Positions 9,420 through 17,581 of a DNA stretch of 64,000 nt are shown one piece after another. A program made the translations under genes and the position numbers. The notes under the pieces were generated by a model that saw only the letters and a list, made by a program, of their open reading frames with translations, did not search any database and was not told the DNA's origin. Source of the stretch: Alteripontixanthobacter maritimus (lineage in GTDB: Bacteria > Pseudomonadota > Alphaproteobacteria > Sphingomonadales > Sphingomonadaceae); assembly GCF_003340475.1 (NCBI RefSeq), contig NZ_QBKA01000002.1, positions 815,501 through 879,500 of the forward strand. The letters run 5' to 3'. The stretch's first letter is position 1. Every line of letters begins with the position of its first letter.

Positions 9420-10348
9420 TGGCTGTCATGGGCCAGATCGGCGGCTCGCCGAAGCCTACGGATGACGCGATCGAAGATTTCCTCGCCATGCTGGCCGCGC
9501 AAAGAGGCGCTGCGGCCAACACCATCGCTGCCTATCGCTGCGATCTGGAAGGCGCACAGGAAGCCGCCGGACCCCTGATATCGGCGGACCGAGCGGCAAT
9601 TGCTAGACTGGGCCAAGCATGGTCTGCGCTCGCCCCGTCGACGGTCGCGCGCAAGGCATCCGCACTGCGGCAGTTCTACGGCTATCTGCTCGACGAAGGC
9701 TTGCGGCAGGATGATCCCTCACCGGCCTTGCCCCGGCCCACCGCGCGCCGCAGCCTGCCAAAAATCCTCTCGCACGACGAGGTCGGCGCATTGTTCGAAC
9801 AGGCGGAACTGGAAGCGGCGAGTGACCGTCCGGCCGCCATTCGTACGCTTGTTCTGCTGGAAATGTTGTACGGGTCGGGCCTGCGCGCCACCGAACTGGT
9901 CGGCCTTCCGCTCGCCTCGGTCCCGCGTGACGCGCCGCTTCTCACGGTAACCGGCAAGGGCGGCCAAACGCGGATGGTGCCGATCAGCAGCCGCGCCAAC
10001 GAGGCTTTGCGGCGCTGGCTGCCGCTGCGCACTGTGGCGCGTGACGGCGCTGCCAGATACCTGTTCCCCAGCCGTGCCGCGCATTTGACCCGGGTTCGCC
10101 TGTTCCAGCTGTTGAAGGAACTTGCCACGCGCGCAGGATTGCCGCCTGAGAAAATCAGCCCGCACGTCTTGCGCCATGCGTTTGCCACGCATCTGCTGGA
10201 GGGCGGGGCGGATTTGCGCGTGCTGCAAACGCTGCTCGGTCATGCGGATATCGCGACGACCCAGATCTATACTCATGTCGATACCGCGCGGCTGGTCGCA
10301 CTGGTAAATGAGCGCCATCCGCTTGCCTCCATGCGCTCCAGCGACTAG
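9419..10348 (+). CDS. xerD: Tyrosine recombinase, XerD type
   Basis: Site-specific recombinase that resolves chromosome dimers at dif together with XerC and FtsK. The 309 residues have an N-terminal SAM-like DNA-binding domain (about 15-105) and a catalytic domain with all active-site residues visible: Arg156 (GSGLRATEL), Lys180, His249 and Arg252 (HVLRHAFATH), His275 (LLGHADIATT) and Tyr284 (IYTHV). The end IYTHVDTARL...HPLA resembles XerD more than XerC. The genomic setting is housekeeping (accA follows), which argues against a phage integrase. Its ATG overlaps the preceding TGA. Confidence 0.88.
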   Translation: MAVMGQIGGSPKPTDDAIEDFLAMLAAQRGAAANTIAAYRCDLEGAQEAAGPLISADRAAIARLGQAWSALAPSTVARKASALRQFYGYLLDEGLRQDDPSPALPRPTARRSLPKILSHDEVGALFEQAELEAASDRPAAIRTLVLLEMLYGSGLRATELVGLPLASVPRDAPLLTVTGKGGQTRMVPISSRANEALRRWLPLRTVARDGAARYLFPSRAAHLTRVRLFQLLKELATRAGLPPEKISPHVLRHAFATHLLEGGADLRVLQTLLGHADIATTQIYTHVDTARLVALVNERHPLASMRSSD

Positions 10349-10360
10349 CGCTCAGCGCCG

Positions 10361-11308
10361 ATGATTACCTATCTCGAATTTGAAAAACCTGTCGCCGAGC
10401 TGGAAAAGCGTATCGCCGATCTGCGCGCTGCCGCCGATACGGATGAAGTCGATATTTCGAACGAGCTTCAGCGGCTTGAAATAAAAAGCGCGGATCTGCT
10501 TGCCAGCACTTACGCCGCGCTATCGCCGTGGCAGAAAACGCAGGTTGCCCGGCATCCTTCGCGCCCACATTTCCACGATCTGGTGCGCCACGCCTTCGAA
10601 GAGTTCGTGCCACTGGGCGGGGACCGTTTTTATGGCGAAGACGAGGCAATCATGGGAGGCTTCGCGCGGCTCGACGGCCGCCGTGTGATGCTGATCGGCC
10701 ACGAAAAGGGGCACGATACCGAAAGCCGGTTGCGGCACAATTTCGGGATGGGCAAGCCGGAGGGGTATCGCAAGGCGGTGCGCCTGATGGAAATGGCCGC
10801 AAGGTTCGGCCTGCCGGTAGTGACGCTGGTGGACACCTCCGGAGCATTTCCCGGTGTAGAAGCGGAAGAGCGCGGCCAGGCGGAGGCGATCGCGCGGTCC
10901 ACCGAGGCGTGCCTTGCGCTGGAAGTGCCGATGGTCGCGATCGTGGTGGGCGAGGGCGGTTCCGGGGGTGCGGTTGCGCTGGCCAGTGCCGAACGCGTGT
11001 TGATGCTGGAACACGCAGTGTACTCCGTGATTTCACCAGAAGGTTGTGCCTCGATCCTGTGGCGCTCGGCCGACCGTGCGCCCGACGCGGCGGAGGCGAT
11101 GCAAATCACTGCCCAGCATTTGAAACGACTGGGTGTGATCGACCGTATCGTGCCAGAGCCTGTGGGCGGGGCGCATCGCGATCCTGCGGCGACAGGGCGT
11201 GCGGTGGGCCAGGCGCTGGGCGAGGAGCTTGACGCGCTGGCCGGCATCGATCCCGTCGAACTGCGGCGTCAGCGTGAAGAACGTTTCCTGCAACTCGGCG
11301 CGTCCTGA
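10361..11308 (+). CDS. accA: Acetyl-CoA carboxylase carboxyltransferase subunit alpha
   Basis: Half of the carboxyltransferase that moves CO2 from biotin to acetyl-CoA to give malonyl-CoA for fatty acid synthesis. The 315-residue length is standard. The N-terminus MITYLEFEKPVAELEKRI and the crotonase-like core with GHEKGHD, VDTSGAFPG, GEGGSGGA and SVISPEGCASILW are diagnostic. It lies 12 bases after xerD on the same strand. No accD is nearby, as is usual for alphaproteobacteria. Confidence 0.97.
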   Translation: MITYLEFEKPVAELEKRIADLRAAADTDEVDISNELQRLEIKSADLLASTYAALSPWQKTQVARHPSRPHFHDLVRHAFEEFVPLGGDRFYGEDEAIMGGFARLDGRRVMLIGHEKGHDTESRLRHNFGMGKPEGYRKAVRLMEMAARFGLPVVTLVDTSGAFPGVEAEERGQAEAIARSTEACLALEVPMVAIVVGEGGSGGAVALASAERVLMLEHAVYSVISPEGCASILWRSADRAPDAAEAMQITAQHLKRLGVIDRIVPEPVGGAHRDPAATGRAVGQALGEELDALAGIDPVELRRQREERFLQLGAS

Positions 11309-11430
11309 CGAACTGCAAGCATACAGCGTACTGTTTGCGGGAACCAACCTGCGTCCCCTACGGTTAACTTTTGGACACACTTGCCGGCGATGGGTGGATT
11401 GCCGCGTCCGAAAACGTGAAGGGGACTATT

Positions 11431-12912
11431 ATGCCACGTCTGACCAAAACTGCCTGTACATCCACCGCCATTCTGGCTCTCTCGCTTGGCGGCTGCGCAG
11501 CCGTCGGTGGCGGTCCGGTTCCCGATGCGTCCGCACCTATCACCCAGACCGAGGCGCAGCAGGGCGCAGAAGCGCACCCGCAATTGCTGGCCCAGTTCGG
11601 CGGCGCGATGACTGGCCCGCAAGCCAATTACGTGGAATCCGTCGGCAAGAACATTTCGGTTCAGTCCGGCCTTGGCAATGCGCGTGAAGATTTCACGGTA
11701 TCGCTGGTCAACAGCAGTGTGAACAACGCCTTCGCGGTACCCGGTGGCTACGTCTACACCACCCGCCAACTCGTCGCACTGATGAACAACGAGGCGGAAC
11801 TCGCCGCTGTGCTTGGACACGAAGTAGGCCACGTTGCCGCGCGCCATTCGCAGCGCCGCCAACAGGCCTCGCAGCGCAATTCACTGCTCGGCGGACTGGG
11901 CGCCATCCTTTCCGGTGTGCTGCTCGGCAATAGCGGGCTTGGCGACACACTTTCGCGCGGGTTCCTGCAAGGGTCGCAGCTGCTCACTTTGAGCTTCTCG
12001 CGCAAACAGGAGCTTGAGGCCGATACGCTAGGTATCCAGTACCTGACGAGGGCTGGCTACGATCCGCGTGCGATGGGCACCGTGCTTTCCAGCCTGGCCG
12101 CGCAAAACAATCTCGATCGTAGTCTGCAGGGCCGTAATAATGCGACGATCCCTGAATGGTCGTCAACTCACCCCAACCCGGCAACGCGTGTGCAGACAGC
12201 ACTGCAAAAAGCGCAGGGTCTTCCCGGACAAGTTACCAATCGCGACACGTTCCTTACTCGGATCGACGGTCTGATCTATGGGGACGACCCTGCGCAGGGC
12301 GTGATCGAGGGCAATACGTTCCTGCATCCCGACCTGCGTCTGGCATTCAATTCGCCAAACGGATTTTACATGGTCAACGGCACGCGCGCTGTGTCCATCA
12401 ACGGCCAGAGCGGCCAGGCTCAGCTCACGACCGCGCAATATAACGGCAATCTGGAAAATTATGTGCGGAGCGGCTTTTCTGCGCTGAGCAGCCAGCAACA
12501 GCAGGTAAATCCGGGTAATGTGCAGCGCACGACCGTGAATGGTCTGCCCGCCGCTTATTCGACAGCTCGGGTCAACACCCAGAACGGTCAAGTGGACGTG
12601 ACGATCTTTGCTTACGAGTTTTCCAACTCGCAGGCCTTCCATTTTCAGACCATAACCAAGGCGGGTGGTACTTCGGTGTTCAATCCGATGTTCAATTCGA
12701 TGCGGCGCATCACTCAGACTGAAGCCGCCAATATCATCCCGCGCCGGATCGATGTCGTGACTGTCAGAGCTGGCGACACCGTCAATTCGCTCGCTAACCG
12801 GATGGCCTATCCCAATGGCCGGGTAGAGCGCTTCCGGGTCCTCAACGGGCTTTCGTCCAACGAAGCGCTGCGCGCGGGCCAGAAAGTGAAGATCGTCGTC
12901 AAGTCACGCTGA
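11431..12912 (+). CDS. M48 family metalloprotease, lipoprotein with LysM domain
   Basis: Probable envelope zinc protease of the BepA/LoiP type. It is 493 residues. The ATG at 11431 has AAGGGG upstream and gives a lipoprotein signal peptide with lipobox LGGC (Cys22); the frame extends 20 codons further upstream but with no better start. The zinc-binding HEVGH is at residues 130-134, followed by the expected downstream glutamate in QELEAD. The C-terminus (about residues 445-493) looks like a LysM peptidoglycan-binding domain (VRAGDTVNSLANRMA ... GLSSNEALRAGQKVKIV). The likely task is outer-membrane protein quality control, inferred from family. A strong terminator follows. Confidence 0.9.
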   Translation: MPRLTKTACTSTAILALSLGGCAAVGGGPVPDASAPITQTEAQQGAEAHPQLLAQFGGAMTGPQANYVESVGKNISVQSGLGNAREDFTVSLVNSSVNNAFAVPGGYVYTTRQLVALMNNEAELAAVLGHEVGHVAARHSQRRQQASQRNSLLGGLGAILSGVLLGNSGLGDTLSRGFLQGSQLLTLSFSRKQELEADTLGIQYLTRAGYDPRAMGTVLSSLAAQNNLDRSLQGRNNATIPEWSSTHPNPATRVQTALQKAQGLPGQVTNRDTFLTRIDGLIYGDDPAQGVIEGNTFLHPDLRLAFNSPNGFYMVNGTRAVSINGQSGQAQLTTAQYNGNLENYVRSGFSALSSQQQQVNPGNVQRTTVNGLPAAYSTARVNTQNGQVDVTIFAYEFSNSQAFHFQTITKAGGTSVFNPMFNSMRRITQTEAANIIPRRIDVVTVRAGDTVNSLANRMAYPNGRVERFRVLNGLSSNEALRAGQKVKIVVKSR

Positions 12913-12992
12913 TGGTGGGCGAGTAGGCCAAGGCGGGGCGACGGTCCCGTCTCGCCCATTTCTTTCTGTTCAAGTTGGGCAACAGGCACAAA

Positions 12993-13028
12993 AAAGGCGG
13001 CGGGATCGCTCCCGCCGCCTTTCTTTTG
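12993..13028. terminator. Bidirectional intrinsic terminator
   Basis: A perfect 13-bp stem, AAAGGCGGCGGGA at 12993-13005 with TCCCGCCGCCTTT at 13010-13022, and loop TCGC. T-rich sequence follows on the plus strand (TTTCTTTTG). On the minus strand a run of T (12990-12995) follows the stem, so it can also stop transcription of the convergent pilin gene. Confidence 0.92.
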
Positions 13029-13055
13029 TTGCCCCCTGTTGGAAGGCGTATCAGC

Positions 13056-13238
13056 TTAATTGAACTTGTCGTTGCTTTCAGCCATCTTCGTGGTCGTGCC
13101 GCCAAAGGTGGTGGAGAGCTGGTTACCGAGACCCTGCATTGCAGTGATGGCGGCAACAGCGATCAGAGCTGCGATTAGGCCGTATTCGATAGCCGTGGCG
13201 CCTTCTTCGTCGCGAACGAGGTTCTTGATGAATTTCAT
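13056..13238 (-). CDS. Flp-family type IVb pilin
   Basis: A 60-residue prepilin for tight-adherence (Tad) type pili. A short basic leader ends in glycine at residue 13, followed by the Flp signature ATAIEYGLIAALIAVAAI, with the prepilin-peptidase Glu at +5 and a Tyr directly after it, and a small hydrophilic tail. AGGAGA lies seven bases before the ATG. No tad assembly genes are within the window, so assembly would rely on a distant locus. It is transcribed toward the bidirectional terminator at 12993-13028. Confidence 0.93.
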   Translation of the reverse strand: MKFIKNLVRDEEGATAIEYGLIAALIAVAAITAMQGLGNQLSTTFGGTTTKMAESNDKFN

Positions 13239-13341
13239 GTGTAGTCTCCTGGTTGTAGTCTTCTTACCCGACCCCTCACGAAACGGTTTCGTCAGGAGCT
13301 ATGTGATTGGTACGGCCAACTCGTTGACAAAATCCTAAGGT

Positions 13342-13533
13342 CTATTCCTTGAAATTGTTTTTCGAAGCGTCCGTTACCTTTGTGTTGAGACCATCCCATT
13401 GCTCGGTGCTTTCATCGGCCAAAGCCGAGACGGCACCGGCAATCGCAAGAAAGATCAAAGCGAGAATCAAGCCATATTCAACGGCACTGGTGCCGCGCTG
13501 ATCGTGCGTGATACGGAGAATAAGTTTCAGCAT
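13342..13533 (-). CDS. Second Flp-family type IVb pilin
   Basis: A 63-residue paralogue of the pilin 100 bases downstream, with basic leader MLKLILRITHDQRG and the Flp core TSAVEYGLILALIFLAIAGAV. The tail is more acidic (ADESTEQWD) than in its neighbour, so the two are diverged copies rather than a recent duplication. The Glu-Tyr pair after the cleavage glycine is kept. The upstream ribosome site is weak. It is divergent from mutT. Confidence 0.9.
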   Translation of the reverse strand: MLKLILRITHDQRGTSAVEYGLILALIFLAIAGAVSALADESTEQWDGLNTKVTDASKNNFKE

Positions 13534-13618
13534 TGGCTTCGCCCGAACCTTCAGTTGAGAATGTGTTCAACATCCCTGCCAATCGAACTGCGAAGTTAAG
13601 AAAAAGTGAGGATTGCGC

Positions 13619-14080
13619 GTGGAAGTGGAAAAAAGTCCGACAGATGATGTTATTCCGGCACCGCCGATCATGCTCGTAACAGCAGCGGCGATGCAGCGTA
13701 GTGACGGCCGCTGGCTGTTGCAGCGCCGCCCCGCAAACAAGCTGCATGGGGGCTTGTGGGAATTTCCCGGTGGCAAGGTAGAACCCGGTGAAACGCCGGT
13801 CGGAGCCTTGGTTCGAGAGGTCCGGGAGGAGCTCGGTATCAAACTGAACGCGGAGCAACTTGCTCCGGCCGGATTTGCCACAGGTCCGTCAGCGGATGAT
13901 AATCACACCATTGTCATACTTCTTTACAGTACGGCGCGATGGGTGGGTGTGCCGGTTCCACAGGAAGGTGCGGCACCCGATTGGTTCACGCAGCCGGAAA
14001 TATCCCGCCTCGACTGTCCTCCGCTCGATCTGGAACTGGCTGGGCAACTGTTTGCCGGCCTGCCCGAACCTGCCAAATAG
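13619..14080 (+). CDS. mutT: NUDIX hydrolase, 8-oxo-dGTP diphosphatase-like
   Basis: Sanitises oxidised nucleotides by hydrolysing 8-oxo-dGTP to the monophosphate. It is 153 residues. The GTG start at 13619 is supported by GAGG seven bases upstream; a TTG at 13613 and an ATG at 13670 are alternatives. The complete Nudix box GX5EX7REUXEEXGU occupies residues 52-74 (GKVEPGETP...REVREELGI). The QRRPANKLHGGLWEFPGGK stretch is characteristic of MutT. The gene is divergent from the pilins and upstream of tRNA-Arg. Confidence 0.9.
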   Translation: MEVEKSPTDDVIPAPPIMLVTAAAMQRSDGRWLLQRRPANKLHGGLWEFPGGKVEPGETPVGALVREVREELGIKLNAEQLAPAGFATGPSADDNHTIVILLYSTARWVGVPVPQEGAAPDWFTQPEISRLDCPPLDLELAGQLFAGLPEPAK

Positions 14081-14104
14081 TTCGCCAAACGCGCGCGATA
14101 GGGA

Positions 14105-14133
14105 TTGCCAAGCTTGCGACCCCTGACTATGTG
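14105..14133 (+). promoter_or_regulatory. Sigma-70-type promoter for tRNA-Arg
   Basis: TTGCCA at 14105-14110, a 17-base spacer, then TATGTG at 14128-14133, placing transcription start a few bases before the mature tRNA at 14147. The same -35 hexamer and spacing occur in front of the tRNA-Asn gene in this window, which strengthens the call. Confidence 0.55.
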
Positions 14134-14146
14134 CCGCCCCTCGGGT

Positions 14147-14223
14147 GCGCCCGTAGCTCAGCTGGATAGAGTACCTGACTACGAATCAGGTGGCCGGAGG
14201 TTCGAATCCTTCCGGGCGCACCA
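14147..14223 (+). tRNA. tRNA-Arg (anticodon ACG)
   Basis: A 77-base cloverleaf with acceptor stem GCGCCCG pairing CGGGCGC, D-arm AGCTCAGCTGGATAGAG, anticodon stem CCTGA/TCAGG around loop CTACGAA (anticodon ACG, normally modified to ICG), T-arm with GGTTCGAATCC, discriminator A and encoded CCA. An intrinsic terminator follows nine bases later. Confidence 0.97.
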
Positions 14224-14231
14224 AATAAAAG

Positions 14232-14257
14232 AGGCCGTCCGATCAGGGCGGCCTTTT
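14232..14257 (+). terminator. Intrinsic terminator after tRNA-Arg
   Basis: Stem AGGCCGTCC (14232-14240) with GGGCGGCCT (14245-14253), loop GATC or GATCA, one G-T pair, then a run of five T. Its position directly after the tRNA fits. Confidence 0.85.
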
Positions 14258-14312
14258 TCGTTGGCGAGGTTCTGGCAGACGTTCGTCATCCGACCACTGA
14301 AGCAACGGAAGC

Positions 14313-14717
14313 TTAATCCGCCTGATCCTCCAACGCATGCATATCGTCGTCCGACAGTCCGAAGTGATGCCCGATTTCGTGGATCACCACATGGCGTATT
14401 AGATCCGCCCAGCGCACGCCCGTTTCGCGCCATTCCGCCAGCAAGGGTTGCCGAAACAGCGAGACCATGGGCGGCATTTCAGCAGTATCCATCACCGATC
14501 GTTCATGCAGCGGGCGACCTTCATATAGCCCGGTCAGATGCCAGCGATCGGTAAGTCCCACTGCCTGCAGTTGCTCGGTCGTAGCAAACTCCTCCACCTG
14601 CACGACCACATCGGCGAGGTGCTCGGCGAACTTTGCAGGCAGTGAGGAGAGAGCGGCGACAGCCATCGCTTCCATCCCTGGGGGGTCGGTTGGGTGCATC
14701 CTCAGCTCCTCTGCCAT
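14313..14717 (-). CDS. Zincin-like metallopeptidase domain protein
   Basis: 134 residues with a HExxH zinc motif near the C-terminus (HEIGHHFGLSD; His113, Glu114, His117, probable third ligand Asp124). The layout resembles the short metallopeptidase family (zincin_1, formerly DUF1025) common in alphaproteobacteria. The substrate is unknown and there is no signal peptide. The start at 14717 could instead be the ATG at 14699. It is divergent from the hemerythrin-like gene. Confidence 0.85.
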   Translation of the reverse strand: MAEELRMHPTDPPGMEAMAVAALSSLPAKFAEHLADVVVQVEEFATTEQLQAVGLTDRWHLTGLYEGRPLHERSVMDTAEMPPMVSLFRQPLLAEWRETGVRWADLIRHVVIHEIGHHFGLSDDDMHALEDQAD

Positions 14718-14825
14718 AACTCATATTATGGGTATTGCGGCCCGGATTGGCCAGCCAATCAGGAACCGCGCCCGCGCTCACCTGTTCGGAATACCAAGCA
14801 CATCTTTTTCGAAAAGGCCCCCGCC

Positions 14826-15317
14826 ATGAACCAGTCCGAAGATATTTTCGCCCGTTTGAAGGAAGATCATAATCGCCATCGCGATATCCTGGACCAGATG
14901 GCGCAAACCAGCGGCGAGACCGAGAAGCGCAAGGAATTGCTGACCAAATTCACGAAAGAAGTGAAAAGTCATGCATCGGCCGAGGAACAAGCTCTCTATT
15001 CAACGATGTTGCGTAAGCCGCCCACCACGGATGACACGCGCCACTCCGTTGCCGAGCATCACGAATTGAACGAAGCCCTGAACGATCTGGCCGCAACGGA
15101 CATGTCTTCCAGCGCATGGATGACCAAGTTCAAGCAGCTCGATCACGATTACCGGCATCATATCGAAGAAGAGGAAGAGGACCATTTCCCGGACTTCGAA
15201 AAGCATTTGACCGACGATGACCGCAAACACATGCGCGAAGTTTTCGAACGTCGCAAAAAGGAAGAGAAGGCGGACGCTGAGGTAACCCCGGAAAAGAAAT
15301 CGGACGCCAAGGATTGA
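14826..15317 (+). CDS. Hemerythrin-like HHE domain protein
   Basis: 163 residues with the spaced His/Glu ligands of a di-iron hemerythrin fold: DHNRHRDIL near the start, SAEEQALY, EHHELNEAL and DHDYRHHIEEEEEDHFP, then a lysine- and glutamate-rich tail. Members bind oxygen, nitric oxide or act in iron or redox stress; the exact role cannot be read from sequence. I chose the ATG at 14826, since the upstream in-frame extension has no homology. It is followed 31 bases later by the phospholipase D-like gene. Confidence 0.9.
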   Translation: MNQSEDIFARLKEDHNRHRDILDQMAQTSGETEKRKELLTKFTKEVKSHASAEEQALYSTMLRKPPTTDDTRHSVAEHHELNEALNDLAATDMSSSAWMTKFKQLDHDYRHHIEEEEEDHFPDFEKHLTDDDRKHMREVFERRKKEEKADAEVTPEKKSDAKD

Positions 15318-15348
15318 GCCGGGAGCCGAAGCGGGGCATCCCCGTTAG

Positions 15349-16920
15349 ATGAACGACCAATTTGCAGACAATGCCGGGTCCGACGAGGAGCAACTTGTAG
15401 ACCCGACAGACGTGTCCCGGCTCCGCGAAAGTGTGGAGCCGGGCGTCTGGCGTTATGCGCATGCGGATCGCGCCACCGTAATCGTTGATGCTGCCGATTA
15501 CTTTTCCGTCATGCAGGCGGCCATGTTGAATGCCCAATACCGACTGATGATGATCGGCTGGGATTTCGACACCCGCATCCATCTGGCCGAGGGTCGGCGC
15601 TGGTGGCAAAAAGGGTTCAAGGAAAAATATCCGTCGCGCCTCGGCAGTTTCTTCGTCTGGCTGTCGCGCCATCGGCCGTCATTGCAGATAAAAATCCTGA
15701 AATGGAGCTTCGGTGCGTTCAAACTGACGTTCCGCGGCAGCATGTGGGCTGACCTGCTGCGCTGGCTTCCCCATAGGCGGATCGATTTCAAATTCGATAC
15801 CGCGCATCCGGTCGGGTGCAGTCATCACCAGAAGATCGTTGTGATCGACAACGCATTGGCCGTCTGTGGCGGCATCGATATGACGATCGGGCGATGGGAC
15901 ACGCGCGAGCATAAAGAGCATGATGAAACCCGCAAGACACCGCGCGGAAAACCTTACCAACCGTGGCACGATGCAACGATGATGGTGGAGGGCGGTGTAG
16001 CCCAGGCGCTCGACGACCTTGGGCGCGACCGCTGGATCAGGGCTGGCGGTACGCCGCTCGTCCCGATGCGTCCGCCTGCCGAGAGTATCTGGCCCGATGG
16101 ACTTGAAGCGCAATTTGAGAACGTCGAGATCGGCATCGCGCGCACCCGGGCCAAATACCGGGAATGGGATGCCGTAACGGAAATCGAGGCGCTATTTCTC
16201 AACCATATCGCGCGTGCCAAAAAGTTCATCTACGCGGAAAGCCAGTACTTCGCGTCACGCAAGGTCAGCGAGGCAATCCTGGAAAGGTTGCAGGAAGACG
16301 ACCCGCCCGAAATCGTAATTGTCCATCCTGCGCATGCGGACGGCTGGCTGGAACAACAAGCCATGGATCACGCTCGCGCGCAAATCGTCGAGACCTTGCA
16401 GAAAGCCGATGTGCATGGTCGTTTCTCGCTTTGGATTCCATATACCGGCGACACGCCGATCTATGTCCATGCCAAGATCATGATTATCGATGGCGAGGTG
16501 CTGCGTATCGGGTCTGCCAATCTCAACAACCGCTCGCTCGGGCTGGATAGCGAATGCGATATGTTCATCGACGCCGCCCGACCCGCCAACAGCCATTGTT
16601 CGGATGCGATCACCGCCCTCCACCATTCGTTGATTGCGGAGCATTGCGGGCTGGAGGAAAAGGACGTCGCTGGCCTGCTGGAACGGCATGGTTCGATGGC
16701 GGCGCTGTTCGATGCGACACTGGGTGACGGCGAACGCAGCCTGCGCCGCTACGAACCGCCGGAACTGAACGACATAGAAGAAGGCGTTGCAGAGTCGGCG
16801 TTCTTCGATCCGGAGAACCCTGACGATATGTTCGAAGCCTATGCCGATGGGGGTTTGTTTCGCAAAGGAGGCAAACTCGACCGGGCGCGCCGGAAATTCA
16901 GCAGAAAGGGACGTAAATGA
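15349..16920 (+). CDS. Phospholipase D-like protein (cardiolipin synthase family)
   Basis: 523 residues with two HKD catalytic motifs: HHQKIVVID (His160, Lys162, Asp167) and VHAKIMIIDG (His374, Lys376, Asp381), each followed by the GG/GS-N elements of the superfamily. There are no N-terminal membrane helices, unlike classical ClsA. The alphaproteobacterial relatives are annotated as phospholipase D or cardiolipin synthase; substrate is not decided by the motifs. The C-terminal tail is rich in Arg and Lys. The stop overlaps the start of folE as ATGA. Confidence 0.9.
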   Translation: MNDQFADNAGSDEEQLVDPTDVSRLRESVEPGVWRYAHADRATVIVDAADYFSVMQAAMLNAQYRLMMIGWDFDTRIHLAEGRRWWQKGFKEKYPSRLGSFFVWLSRHRPSLQIKILKWSFGAFKLTFRGSMWADLLRWLPHRRIDFKFDTAHPVGCSHHQKIVVIDNALAVCGGIDMTIGRWDTREHKEHDETRKTPRGKPYQPWHDATMMVEGGVAQALDDLGRDRWIRAGGTPLVPMRPPAESIWPDGLEAQFENVEIGIARTRAKYREWDAVTEIEALFLNHIARAKKFIYAESQYFASRKVSEAILERLQEDDPPEIVIVHPAHADGWLEQQAMDHARAQIVETLQKADVHGRFSLWIPYTGDTPIYVHAKIMIIDGEVLRIGSANLNNRSLGLDSECDMFIDAARPANSHCSDAITALHHSLIAEHCGLEEKDVAGLLERHGSMAALFDATLGDGERSLRRYEPPELNDIEEGVAESAFFDPENPDDMFEAYADGGLFRKGGKLDRARRKFSRKGRK

Positions 16921-17525
16921 GCAGTCTGGTTGGACCGGATGAAGACGATCCGCGCGGTAAGCCGCCCGTACCCGAGAATGTGCAGGACGCCATTCGGACG
17001 CTGATCGAATGGTCAGGCGACGATCCGGAGCGCGAAGGCTTGCTCGATACGCCCAAACGGGTGGCGCGTGCGTGGCTTGAATATTGTCAGGGATACGGGG
17101 AGGATCCCAGCATCCATCTGAGCCGCGTGTTCGAAGAAGTGGGCGGGTATAACGAAATCGTCCTGCTAAAGGATATTCCGTTTCAGTCGCATTGCGAACA
17201 CCACATGGCCCCGATCATCGGCAAGGCAGCCATTGCCTACCTTCCGAGCGACCGCGTGGTCGGCATATCGAAGCTGGCCCGGGTGCTGCATGGCTATGCC
17301 AGGCGGCTGCAGATTCAGGAACGGCTGACGGCAGAGGTTGCGGACTGTATCTGGGACAATCTGCAACCCCAGGGGGTTGCCGTGGTGATCGAAGCGTCGC
17401 ACGCCTGCATGACCGCCCGGGGTGTTCGCACGCCCGGCGTCGGCATGACGACCAGCCGCATGATGGGCACTTTCCTGAAAGACGAACGCAGCCGAAAGGA
17501 AGTGCTCAGCCTGATGGGATACTGA
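16917..17525 (+). CDS. folE: GTP cyclohydrolase I
   Basis: Converts GTP to 7,8-dihydroneopterin triphosphate, the first step of folate (and queuosine precursor) synthesis. The 202-residue length is standard. Zinc ligand region CEHHMAPIIGKAAIAYLP and the second Cys in SHACMTARGV identify the zinc-dependent type IA enzyme. Four-base overlap with the phospholipase D-like gene suggests co-translation, although no metabolic link is obvious. An intrinsic terminator lies five bases after the stop. Confidence 0.96.
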   Translation: MSSLVGPDEDDPRGKPPVPENVQDAIRTLIEWSGDDPEREGLLDTPKRVARAWLEYCQGYGEDPSIHLSRVFEEVGGYNEIVLLKDIPFQSHCEHHMAPIIGKAAIAYLPSDRVVGISKLARVLHGYARRLQIQERLTAEVADCIWDNLQPQGVAVVIEASHACMTARGVRTPGVGMTTSRMMGTFLKDERSRKEVLSLMGY

Positions 17526-17530
17526 TACAG

Positions 17531-17559
17531 AAAGGGCGCCCCTCGCGGAGCGCCCTTTT
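17531..17559. terminator. Intrinsic terminator between folE and peroxiredoxin
   Basis: Nine-bp stem AAAGGGCGC (17531-17539) with GCGCCCTTT (17550-17558), followed by a T run on the plus strand. It lies between convergent genes; the minus-strand T tract is shorter, so it works mainly for folE. Confidence 0.88.
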
Positions 17560-17581
17560 CACATTTGGTCTGGCGAACGGC

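Noticed and set aside
9419-10348. Tyrosine recombinase as a phage or island integrase
   Set aside because: Length, C-terminal pattern and position before accA fit housekeeping XerD, and no attachment-site repeat or phage genes are adjacent.
13268-13330. Promoter TTGTCA before the first Flp pilin gene
   Set aside because: A TTGTCA lies on the minus strand at 13330-13325, but no acceptable -10 occurs at 16-18 bases, so it is not listed.
14147-14223. tRNA-Arg or tRNA-Asn 3' ends as integration sites
   Set aside because: No duplicated tRNA 3' segment and no integrase near either tRNA; flanks are ordinary genes.
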